From positions 12,853,339 through 12,917,338 of the forward strand of contig NC_134515.1 of the NCBI RefSeq assembly GCF_027942865.1: a stretch of 64,000 nucleotides of DNA. The letters are read 5' to 3'. Position numbers and translations under genes: made by a program. The stretch is from Odontesthes bonariensis (Eukaryota; Chordata; Actinopteri; Atheriniformes; Atherinopsidae). A model generated the notes under the pieces. The model was not told the origin of the DNA and made no database searches. It saw only the letters and a program-made list of their open reading frames with translations. Position 1 is the first letter of the stretch. Each line of letters begins with the position of its first letter. Shown in pieces: positions 22,606-34,600 of the stretch.

Positions 22606-25600
22606 AGGGCTGGGCAACAATTAAAATTTTTAATCTAATTAATCACATGATTTCCCTGATTAATCACGATTAATCGCATTTGTACGCAAAATCCAAAAAT
22701 GAATTCAAAAGTTGTGTATAGCTTTTAGCATTTAGTTTTATTTTAAATGTGCTGCCATATGAATGAAAGTGCCATAACATTTGTTGTGCAAACACACTTT
22801 TAACATCAGCATTTTTATGTAGTTTTTATGTAGAAGCCTCGCTCCACTGTCTGTTTCCTTGAATGACTTGCTGCTATCAGTTGTGTGTTTTGCCTTTTAG
22901 TGATATTTTAGACTTGAACTACCACGGTGATAAGACAATTCAACTTGGCTGTGTTTACAGATGACTTTGGTTCTGTCGACTCCGCCGTCTGGAAGAACTA
23001 TAAAATAAAAATGGCCGAGTAAAAGTTCCGTACCCTTCTCCATGTTTGGTTGATGCGCCGACTACTTTCTTTTCCTGTTCCACAGCAGACAGCAACAGAC
23101 TTTTACAAAATAAAAGCCTGTGAGCAAAAGACTTGTACAATAATAAAATAAATGATAAAACAGGGGTGGTCCGTGGCGTAGTGGGTTGAGCAGGCACCCC
23201 ATGTACAAGAGGCTATAGTCATCGCTGCAGCCCCGGTTCGAGTTCCGCATCAGACGGCCCAGTGCTGCGTGTCGTTCCCCCTCTCTCTGCTTCCTGTCTT
23301 TCTGAACTTTCCTATCCATTAAAGGCACAAAAGCCCCCAAAAAACTTTTTTTTTTTTTTTTTAATATGTATATAACCTTGTCTTGGGACTCTGTAAAAGG
23401 TAAATATAGTGAAAAAATTATTCCAAACCTACAATTGAATGGCTATAGTCCAAAGATGATCAAATAGAATTAGAAAAAAGATTGGAGTGCAGTGACCCAA
23501 AATTCAACTTTATTTAACAGAGATAGACGTTTTCACGATGCACGCTCAACCCTACGACCACAAACATGACCTCAGCCTGAAATGTTATTTAGATTAGGAA
23601 TTTTATCTCTCTGCAGAGTTAACCACAGACAGTGTTGCAATGGACCTGTAATTAAATAATTTTACAGTTGGGAGTGGTCTCTGTGGTCAACATTATGGGA
23701 TGAGTAAAATGATTGGATTCAAACTAATCAGTTCAAGCTCTCAGTCGAGTACTGTCTCTATACCATTGTATATAATATAGGATTGGCCTTGCACTCCTCA
23801 ATATACTGTAACAAAGGTCCTGTGCTGACACACGTTTGTGTATCTCTACTTTGACACGAGCAAAATAAAGGAATCACATTATATTCTGCCGAACTTAACT
23901 TGGAATTAGAGATGTACAACCGTTTTTTGAAACTTTTGTACAACATACCAGCTGCTGAAACTGAGAAAAGTGACAGTTTTTATCTTAATGGCAGCAATAT
24001 TTTTAAGTTGTGAAGTTACAACCATCTTTTTTTTTTTTTCCAATAGAAGAACCACCCGGGTTCATACACAGAAAAGGAAGAGATAAAATACATGTGGAAA
24101 CAGTTGTAAATACCAAGCAAACACGTGTAACCTTTTTTTAAAGTTTGCTTTTGGAGGAAAGATGAATTAAGTTTTGTACATATTGTATCAGTCCACCGCA
24201 ACTGCTAATCACTGGAGATAGATAGAACAGTACTTACAGGAAGAATTCCCTATATAAACTTCGAGTGGTGCAAATTACTGGTTTTAGAAGAAAATCAAGG
24301 ATGCATAATATAAAGGAAAATAACTATTTTAGTAGAAGTTTGTTTAATGCTTGCTTTTAATAGAAAAGAACTTAACAGCCAGCTCATGTGACATATTTGA
24401 GAAGCAAACATTTAATCTTCTATCAATAAATGGGATATACTTGAATAACAGCACATGGATTTTTCAACATCCTTTATTGAACAAAATTCTAATCAAGCGC
24501 AATATTCTTCGCTGGAAAAGCAGTTTTACTCTTGGTGTTTTGGATGAATGCCATCCGTCCTCGCCATCGGCCTGTTAAACGGTTTAACCGTGACCTTACT
24601 TCTTCTGTATAACTGCTCTGTCCTTTTATAAGCTCGATTGTGATAAAATTTCATAAAAAATTCAAATTCTATGGGTCATATGTTTGAGTGCATCACCTTT
24701 ATCTGATGGCACCGAGAAAAAAGTCTGCTTATTTTGCTTATTCACACAGCAACTATTTGTCCCGTATTACAGGTAAAAACAAACTACTTTAACGACACAT
24801 AGACTGCATGTAAATTACTTTTACATACAGTTTTAGTCCTTCTAATCACACTCACTTTATGTCAAGTAAATGCTTTCTAAAGGTAGAATTGACTTTTTAG
24901 GTTGCAGTGACATAAGACTATACTGTGATAGGACCAACATACCAAAAATACTTACTTATCAATGTTAATGTGGAAATAATCTGAACCCATTGAAACTGTG
25001 AATATTCCTTAGACATTTATTCTGTTGTAAATACCTCCTGCTGCAACCCAACTTGTAACATTAAGCATAAATAATTTTTGCTCGGAGGAAAGAAAACTCA
25101 AACTCAAAACTCAAACTCAAAACTCGTGGAAGAATGATCTTTTCGTGGAGGACACCAACTGCATATCATACATTCGAAATCACTTGATAGAGATTAGAGT
25201 TACTCTGAGAAATGCTTTAGTTGCAACCGAGATACTTTTATCAGTGATGTTGAGTCTTTGGCCCTTGATGTTTATCACAGTGTTGCCCTTTCCATTAATC
25301 TGATGAAATAACCCGAAGGAGCTCTTCCAGAACCATAGGACCATAATGAATTCATCTCGGAGCTCATTTTGATATTTGGGGATTATAAAGGAATTAATTA
25401 GGGAGTTATTATCCATTCGGCTGGATCTAAAAGTGCAGGAATGTATTTCAATTGTAACTTGATTTATATTTCAGTATTCTGATGCACAGTATTTTTCCCA
25501 ATATCTGAGACAATGGCACACAGAAAACTGGGTTTTAGAAATCTTAATGTTTAACCGGTGATTCTGTGATATAATCTATAGTAGACAGCACAAGGCAGAG

Positions 25601-28600
25601 GGATTAAGAAATCTCAAGGCCACATAAATTTGCTATTCTGTAGCCATAAAGCATCTTTAAAATGCAGTTAGGCACTCAAATCATGATTTACTTTTGTTTG
25701 TTTTGAGACTTAATCCAGACAAACATTCATATATTCATCTAATATTTAATCATGACATACAATAAATCATTTGCTGTCCAGAAATCTCTACCACACAGAA
25801 CAGGCTTGTTATTTATCACCGTGGAAGATAAAAATGTCTAGAATTGTGGTTTGAATGATGCTAAGATCACATTTTATCACCAAATAATAAAGAAAAATAG
25901 ACTAAACTTAAGGGTTTCACGTGCATTTTTTCTTGCAAGTATTCAACAATACTTTAAATGCTCAGAAACCCTTTTATGTAAATTTTTCATAGAGTGCAAC
26001 CAAGACACAGCATACTCCGAAACTGCTGGCTGCAGAAAGTGAGATTGTTTTAACAACACCAGAGGTTCTGATTCAAAAAACCTGCAAAACAAATGTTTGA
26101 AAGTTGCTCTGGAAAGCAGTTACAGTAAAGTAATCTTTTCTTCTAAAAAAAAGCAAACAAAACTGTTCAGGTGGAACAGAGCTGTCACATGTGACAATAC
26201 CTGTACGAAAGTGGCGGCTGCGGCCCGAGGACGCCGAGCGGAGTCTCCAGTCCTGGCCAGCAGGTTGGGAAACGTGTGCTCCATGCAGTGAGTCACCTCA
26301 GTCCGGCCCAGGCCCAGACGTGGGATCAGCTGGCTCAATATTAGCCGCAGCAGCTTCAGTGAGGCATGGAAAACCTAAGGTAGGGATCATTTGAAGTTAA
26401 GCTAATTAAGGGAACTTTAATGATTAACCTGAGCTGGCACGCAGAGTGTGAAATCTAAAATTGTAGTTATCAATTTATTTTTATTCATTGTGAGCTACCA
26501 GGCATTCCTGGTGTTGATTAACTGATTTCCTACAGGTCAATTAAATCAACAAAACATTCTCAATATTTGTGTCATTTGGTGTTTACCTGATAGTTTCAGA
26601 CTGTAAAGAGGTACAACAACTACCTACATTCAGACCCTGGATATCACCAGTTTTATAAGCAGAGACTAAGAATATAGAGTATTTTATAGGGTGCATTTAA
26701 AAAAGACTAAACTGAGGCACATTTGTAAGAAAAGCAAATTCAGTTAAGATCTTAATGGAGCATTCTGGGTATCACTTTGGACAGGAAAATAAATGGGCGG
26801 AATTATTCCTGTACCACCCTTCTCATTGCCATACAAGCCGTGGGCTACTTTCAGAGAGGGATCACAAGGCCATCCTTGTCAAAACTGTTTGTTTAAAGAA
26901 GCCAGCTCTCGGAGAGAGACCTGGGTTTGCATGTGGTACAGGGGAAACATTGTTAAGAGGGTGCTGATGTGTGTGTGTGTGAGTGTGTTTTAACAACATA
27001 GATGTTAGTTCTGGTTGAAACAGGAATCCAGCAGACATGACATATAAAACACTTTGACGGGGACAAAGTAAACATGATCGCTATGCCTTAACGGTTCCGT
27101 ATTTCACATCAAGATAACCTCCTTTTGGAGCAAATGACTCACAGATGTGACTTTATCCAGCAGGGTTTTCTTGACCAGGAAGATTGCAGCTCTTATCATG
27201 TTTCTCAGCTCCTCCTTGGGGGTGGTGGAGGATACCTCCAACAGCTTCTTGTGCACAGCCAGCAGAGCGTTCTCTCTGCAGCACCAAGTTTTGGAATATG
27301 CTCCAGCCACCTGTAAAAGAATAAAGGGCAAACAGTTAGTTGAGGGGTGGGAAAGATATTGTCAATTGTATACCTAGGTATTTAAGCAGATACTGACAGA
27401 GAAATGCCAATGCTGTCCTAATGAGAAAGATCCTTATTACGTCCGCCGATTATAATTCAAGACAAAAATATTCAAAAGGATCCTTTAAAAATTCACCAGC
27501 TCGACCCTGAGAAGCCGAACAGTAAAGGAGCACATCCCCTTAATCCAACATGCTTGGTGTGAATGTCAGTCATGAACTTCATGACACTTCTTCACATTTC
27601 CTCTGGTGGGGGCATCTCTGTTAACAAAAGTGCTACTGACTTTTTTGATCCATTTTGACCCATCCATCCATCCATTTTCTATACCCACTGAATCCGTTGG
27701 TCGGGTAACGGGGGGGCTGGAGCCTATCCCAGCGGTCATCGGGCGAGAGGCAGGGTACACCGTGGACAGGGCGCCAGTCCATCACAGGGTCACACGGAGA
27801 CAAACAAGACAAACAACCACACTCACTCCTAAGGACAATTTTTTTAGAGACACCAATTAACCTAACATGCACATTTTTGGACAGTGGGAGGAAGCCAGAG
27901 TACCCGGAGAGAACACATGCATACACGGGGAGAACATGCAAACTCCACAGAGAAAGGCCCCAGCCGGGAGTTGAACCTGGAACCTTCTTGCTGTAAGGCG
28001 ACGGTGCTAACCAGCACACCACCGTGCAACCTGCAGGCAAACTGGGTTAAAACAGTTTAGAAGTTCATAATTCAGCCTGAAGGTTTCTTACCAGGCTCTC
28101 TCCATAAACCTCGATCGGAAAGCCAGCTTCTCTCTGGGCTTTCTCTGTTAAGGGCTCTGGCTCTCCGCTCATCTCAGGGCTGCGTGGAGTCCTTTGCACA
28201 TCAGATTCAGGGGAGTGGTCAACTACAGGGATCTGGATGCTCTCCTCCGATCGCTCCTTCTTCTCAAGGGCTGGCAGTGGCCTCTCATCATAAGGCACAC
28301 AGGAAACCTGTCAACAAAATGCAAGAACATCAGCATTTCAACGGAATTCATATTCAAAATTGAGATAAGCTCTACAGTAGCAGCTTTTGCACTTCTTTTA
28401 TTACTTGATCACAGAGTTTTACAAGGTCAATCCAAAAAAGTTAGGATGCTGAGGAAATTTAAACAATGCAATGATTTGCAAATCTAATAAACCAATGTTT
28501 CATTCACAACTGAACATAAATAAACACATCAAAAGTTGAAAGCGAGATATTACACAATTTTTGTCGCACATCATTGAATTCTGTTTTTATTTACATTTTA

Positions 28601-31600
28601 CACAGCATCTAAAATTGTTTTTTACAAATTGGATTGTAATTTTGGTATCTGTACAGTAGTTCTACACACACAAAAAATAACATTTTCTGGAAATCATTCA
28701 TTTTGAAAGCTCATAGAAAACTGATCTACACCTTTGAACCTGAGAGGAGTCTTGTCTTCCAAACAAAGTTATCACCTCTGCCCTAGCTTTTTTCCATCAA
28801 CTCTCAGTAGTATCTGATTACTGAAAAGATCGATCCTTTGTCATTAGGATTACACCGACTGTTTAAACTCTATGCAAACCGAAGATCCAGCCAGCGAGCA
28901 CTGTCTCCTGCTCCTGTGGACCAACTGGCACCCTGCTGCTTAACACAAGGCTCAAAGCCCTCCCTTGAGGCCAGGTTGGCTGCCGCTGGAGTCAGCCAAC
29001 TGTTGCACGCTTTTAATTAAATAGTGAAACCCAAACCTGTAGAAGGGCCGGTCTTAGTAGGCCTTGAGCAAAGCATAAAAGCCCCTGCTGGTCAAAATCT
29101 CCCTTCGTGCTCTGGGTTCAAGCACTTCAGAGGTTTAGTCAGGAGACATCCTCCAAAGGGGCTTCAGGCCTTCATTATATTTACAGCAATACAGGAAAAT
29201 ATGTGTGTGGAAGAAGCTACAGGTCTACAACTGGATTATTAATGAGAAAATGCTGTGTGTGTCATCATTGACCATCCAGAGAGTGTTCATCAATTAAGTA
29301 TTAGACAAGTTGTTTTAAGTGTCTACTGGCATTGGACTTTGTAACCTGCTGTTTGACAGTGTGGGAGCACATTTGATGATGAGAGATGCTTACATTAATC
29401 TTGGGGACAGTGGCAGGGGTGAAAGGTGTGTCAGGTAGGCTGCTATGTTTGGGCACAACAGTTTGTGCGGCTGACTCCTGATTTTGATTCCAGCTTGTTT
29501 TTTTCCCCTTCCTGAATGTTTCTGTGGACACCGGTGGCTTGGTGGGGGCTGAGCAATGACTTGGAGAAGGTAGAAGGGGAGTAGGATGCTGGGCTGGAGA
29601 TAAACCTGCTGTCCTGGTGATCTGCTCACATGGAGGACAGACAGAACAGAATACAGTTTGGGTAGAGTAAGTTATGTATACGTTACTGTTTTTCTGCTAA
29701 TAATAATTCCTCATCATGTGTAACAGTGAAACATTAAGCTCAAATAATGTATCTTTCCCATCATACATCCCATCCCCTGACTGACTCATATTATGTAGGA
29801 TGACTGACCATTGTCATGTCCAGTAGGTTATGGACTTCTAGTTGCTTGTACACACTCTTCCTGTAGTCCTCCATCAGCTCCTTCTTCTTCTTGGCCAAGT
29901 CATAGTCCTCCTTTTCAATTGCACATTGCTTCTCCACATCATATCGAGCCAAATGCTCTCCAACCTGGAACAGCCCAGGACAAAGACATGTCAAGATAGC
30001 CCTAAAAGCTCACAGTGAGACTGCACTGCAGACTGCCCTCTCTCTCGGTTTCACCTCCAAAAGACTAAAAAGAATCCGGCTAAACCATCAGCTTGTTTCT
30101 AACCTGTCTGATCACCTCCTTGCTCTTCATTTTTGCAGCTTTTGCTTTAATTGAACTTATATCCCCATATCACAGCAAATAGAGTATAATGCTGTTACAA
30201 TTCAAGAGCTATTATAGAAACACGGACCAAAGGCGAAATTAAATGTCTATAGGTATTAACTATATTCTCAGTGTATCAGCTGATATCTTTCCTGAGTAGA
30301 TCATGTGAAAGCACACTGTTGAAACACTGGTAGTAGGAAAAAACATCTGTTACTTGTAAAAATAACAATTAAAAGCAAGAACTGAAAACAGTGCTAAAGG
30401 GAGTGCAGACTAGGCAATACAGCTTCTGGGCAGTTCTGTGGCACAAGATGGCACAGCCCTGATGCTACCACTGCATTTGTGCCACATATTGAGTCACTGA
30501 GATTTACAAGATGGAAATTCAACAGCAACTTCCAGTAAGTCAGACATGTAATTTCTGTGTAAGGAAATTCCATTGAGCTGAATTAAGTTTCTAACCAGAT
30601 GCCAGTTGACACAGTCTCTATTCCAACGCCTTGTGAGTCTTCTCTTTTACACTAAACAATTAGTGCAATTGACATATCAGCTCTTATGTTAAGTTTACAT
30701 TTACATGTAGTCATTTAGCAGTTTACAAGCAGAATGGGTACAAAAATGCAACGTAAGTGGAAAAAATGTAAAGTAATCTTAAAGTTAATGTTAGTGTTCT
30801 TCAAGAGAAAGCAGAGAGGAACGCCCTTGCTTTGATCATTTATATGAAATATTTCAAGCATCTGTCGCAGTTCATTCTTATTTCTGAACCATTTGCACTA
30901 AGTTCCTGTGGTAATAAACTAGGCTGTACAAAAAGAATGAAACACAGCAAGCCAACACTTTTCAGTATTTTTTTTGTCATGCATTGCTCGGTATCATGTA
31001 ATGCTAGTGTCCGACATCATGAAGGTGCGATGACAGGGGATTTTCAAGATGACTGCCTTGCCAACTGCAACGTCCACAATGCTAACATGCCCTGCGAACA
31101 AGGTGGTAGTATTTGTGTGTCTGTGTGTTATCTGGTTACAAAAGGGCCTGTGGCTGGGAGTTGGAGAGACACTACCCAAGTACCCTGACTGCAGCTGTTG
31201 TGCTTGTTAAGAATTCATGGTCTGCATGGTAACGGTGCACACAAAGAGGGTCAGTAACAGGAATCTGAACAATGTTTAACTGCTACTGTTACAAAAAGTA
31301 GTGAAATTGCACAAGATATCTGTGAAAGCCCTCAAGATGACATTTGCAGGAGGAAAACTGCGGCAAAGACATATTCTTCAAAAGTACTAATCAATACAAT
31401 GCAACTGCTGTGGCTAAATAGTGAGGCCTACCCTTAAAAATCCTGCTTCGACATGGTAAATAGTACCCTAAATAAAGCCTTTTGTCAGGGTGGTGTGAAG
31501 GGAAGGACACTGATGCGGACTTCAAAATAGAAAACAAGGTTTATTCACAAAAACAAAGTACAAACAAAAGGCGACAGCTGTCTGGACGTGGCAGGGGGAG

Positions 31601-34600
31601 GCGGTGGTCTGGTTGGCACCCAGACCTCCATCGACGTGGCAGGAGGCGGTGCCGGAGACCGTCCAGCAAGCGGCCGGACATCCGGCGGGGAGGGAGCCCC
31701 CCCTTTAAGGGATGGATCCCAGACATCCCCAATGTCTGGGGGTGGGAGGGAGGGGTTTGAAAGAGTGAGACCATGGGCTGGGGCCCCTTGGGCTCTGCGG
31801 CTTTGTCAGGCCCTGTGGCCTCTTTGTCAGGTTCGTGGTCAGGCTCGTGGTCAGGCCCTGTGGCCTCGTGGTCAGGCCCTGTGGCCTCGTGGTCAGGCTC
31901 GTGGTCAGGCCCTGTGGCCTCGTGGTCAGGCCCTGTGGCCTCGTGGTCAGGCTCTGGGGCCAGCTCGGACACTGTGGCTGGGGGTGCTGGGTCTCTGGAC
32001 ACTGTGGCTGGGGGTGCTGGGTCTCTGGACACTGTGGCTGGTGGGTCGCTGGAATGAAAAACTGGAGAGGTGAGGGAGGTTGTGAGTCGTGCAGCCATCT
32101 GTTCTGGCTCCAAGCCAAAAACGGCCAGTGAGGCAGCGCGCTGCACAGTCCTGGCATGATCCCAAGCGCCCTCCAGGTTATCATGCCACCCCCGGAGCCC
32201 CCGCCTCACCGACAGGAACGCCAGTAGCTTACCAGCCATCCAAAGTCTCTCAGATGCGGAGCCCCGCTCAATACTTTTAAATAACTCTTCTGTACGAAGA
32301 GTCCCAAAACTGGTTGGAGTCCGCCGCGTCCATTTTCTGGCCGGATCTTTCTGTCAGGGTGGTGTGACGGGAAGGACACCGATGCGGACTTCAAAATAGA
32401 AAATGAGGTTTATTCACAAAAACAAAGTACAAACAAAAGGTGCGGCAGAGCCGGATTCAAAAACTTGACTGTGGAAAAAGCAAACAAAAACTCTTGGCAT
32501 AGCAATAAATAAATACTTATTTTGGGAAGGGACAAGGAACATGGAACAAACAAGGTTTCTTGGCATGGAGAGCAAATAAAGATCCGGCAAACAGAGAGGG
32601 GAGACTGGAGACTAAATAGGGAGTGAGAGTGAATGGGGAGTGAGTGCAGCTGAGGGAAAAAACACAGGTGAAGTGAGTGAACTAATAAACAGAGTGCAGG
32701 GAAACTGAGGCATGGCTAAAGAAAAACTAAACATGGACTGAAAATCAAAACCTGGACCTAAACTGAATACAAAAACGCAACTAAAACATGAAACTAAAAA
32801 CGTGAGTCCCATGGCGTGACAGAGCCCACCCCCTCAAGGGGTGGATCCCAGACAACCCTAAAAAGTCCGAGGGTGGGAGGGAGGGGCTCGAATCCGGTCA
32901 GGCGGGGGACCAGAACTCCGGTGGCGTGGCAGCGGTGGCCGATCAGGCATGCAGCTGTAGTACCGGCTTCGGGCAGCAGGAGGCGATGATCTGGCGGATG
33001 CCCAGACCGCAGACGGCGTGGCAGAAACAGGCGGTGGTCTGGCGGACGCCCAGACCTCAGACGGCGTGGCAGGAACAGGCGGTGGTCTGGTTGGCACCCA
33101 GACATCTGTCGATGTGGCAGGAGGAGGCGGTGGTCTGGTTGGCACCCAGACCTCCGTCGACGTGGCAGGAGGCGGGGCCGGAGACCGTCCAGCAAGCGGC
33201 CGGACATCCGGCAGGGAGGGAGCCCCCCCTTTAAGGGATGGATCCCAGACATCCCCAATGTCTGGGGGTGGGAGGGAGGGGTTTGAAAGAGTGAGACCAT
33301 GGGCTGGGGCCCCATGGGCTCTGCGGCTTTGTCAGGCCCTGTGGCCTCTTTGTCAGGTTTGTGGTCAGGCTCATGGTCAGGCCCTGTGGCCTCTTGGTCA
33401 GGCTCATGGTCAGGCTCGTGGTCAGGCCCTGTGGCCTCTTGGTCAGGCTCGTGGCCAGGCCCTGTGGCCTCGTGGTCAGGCTCGTGGTCAGGCCCTGTGG
33501 CCTCGTGGTCAGGCTCGTGGTCAGGCTCTGGGGCCAGCTCGGACACTGCTGGGACCAGCTCGGACACTGTGGCTGGGGGTGCTGGGTCTCTGGACACTGT
33601 GGCTGCGGGGTCTCTGGACACTGTGGCTGCGGGGTCTCTGGACACTGTGGCTGCGGGGTCTCTGGACACTGTGGCTGCGGGGTCTCTGGACACTGTGGCT
33701 GCGGGGTCTCTGGACACTGTGGCTGCTGGGTCGCTGGAATGAAAAACTGGACAGGTGAGGGAGGTTGTGAGTCGTGCAGCCATCTGTTCTGGCTCCAAGC
33801 CAAAAACGGCCAGTGAGGTAGCGCGCTGCACAATCCTGGCATGATCCCAAGCGCCCTCCAGGTTATCATGCCACCCCCGGAGCCCCCGCCTCACCGACAG
33901 GAACGCCAGAAGCTTACCAGCCACCCAAAGTCTCTCAGATGCGGAGCCCCACTCAATACTTTTAAATAACTCTTCGTACAAGTCCCAAAACTGGTTGGAG
34001 TCCGCCGCGTCCATTTTCTGGCCGCATCTTTCTGTCAGGGTGGTGTGAAGGGAAGGACACGGATGCGGACTTCAAAATAGAAAATGAGGTTTATTCACAA
34101 AAACAAAGTACAAACAAAAGGTGCGGCAGAGCCGGATTCAAAAACTTGACTGTGGAAAAAGCAAACAAAAACTCTTGGCATAGCAATAAATAAATAAATA
34201 AATACTTATCTTGGGAGGGGACGAGGAACATGGAACAAACAAGGTTTCTTGGCATGGAGAGCAAATAAAGATCCGGCAAACAGAGAGGGGAGACTGGAGA
34301 CTAAATAGGGAGTGAGAGTGATTGGGGAGTGAGTGCAGCTGAGGGAAAAAACACAGGTGAAGTGAGTGAACTAATAAACAGAGTGCAGGGAAACTGAGGC
34401 ATGCTAAAGAAAAACTAAACATGGACTGAAAATCAAAACCTGGACCTAAACTGAATACAAAAACGCAACTAAAACATGAAACTAAAAACTTGAGTCCCAT
34501 AGCGTGACACCTTTCAGTCAGCCTCCTAAAAGATACCTTTTGCAGGTCTGCGATGGCCTGTTTCAGATTCTTAGCCTGCACGAAGTTCTCTTGGCGGACC

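Larger units (their letters stand above)
31483..34509 (-). mobile_element. composite short LTR retrotransposon (fossil), non-autonomous
   Basis: One insertion is flanked by CCTTT on both sides (31478-31482 and 34510-34514), a 5-bp target duplication. It contains two long terminal-repeat copies, 32352-32821 (470 bp) and 34033-34509 (477 bp), and a shorter terminal-repeat copy from 31483 to about 31571. The parts alternate repeat-internal-repeat-internal-repeat. On the minus strand each full LTR starts TGTCACG and ends CCCTGACA, and a purine-rich tract (GAGGGGGTGGGCTC) precedes the downstream LTR. The internal regions carry proline-rich, repeat-filled reading frames and no recognisable reverse transcriptase, integrase or capsid, so it looks non-autonomous and broken. 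The two full LTRs are very similar, so it is fairly young. It lies in the cep104 intron between coding exons 6 and 7, in the same orientation as the gene. Confidence 0.8.

Noticed and set aside
23163-23363. Possible tRNA gene
   Set aside because: A and B boxes are present but the cloverleaf is degenerate and a SINE body and tail follow, so it is a tRNA-derived SINE.
25180-25416. 78-codon minus-strand frame in a cep104 intron
   Set aside because: No recognisable domain, no matching splice context in phase with cep104, and AT-rich surroundings in which frames of this length are expected.
31588-33869. Several long overlapping open frames (up to 406 codons) on both strands, repeat-rich and proline-, aspartate- or glycine-rich
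   Set aside because: They lie inside the LTR element, and their openness comes from minisatellite units whose lengths are multiples of three. No known domain is present, so they are not called as host genes.
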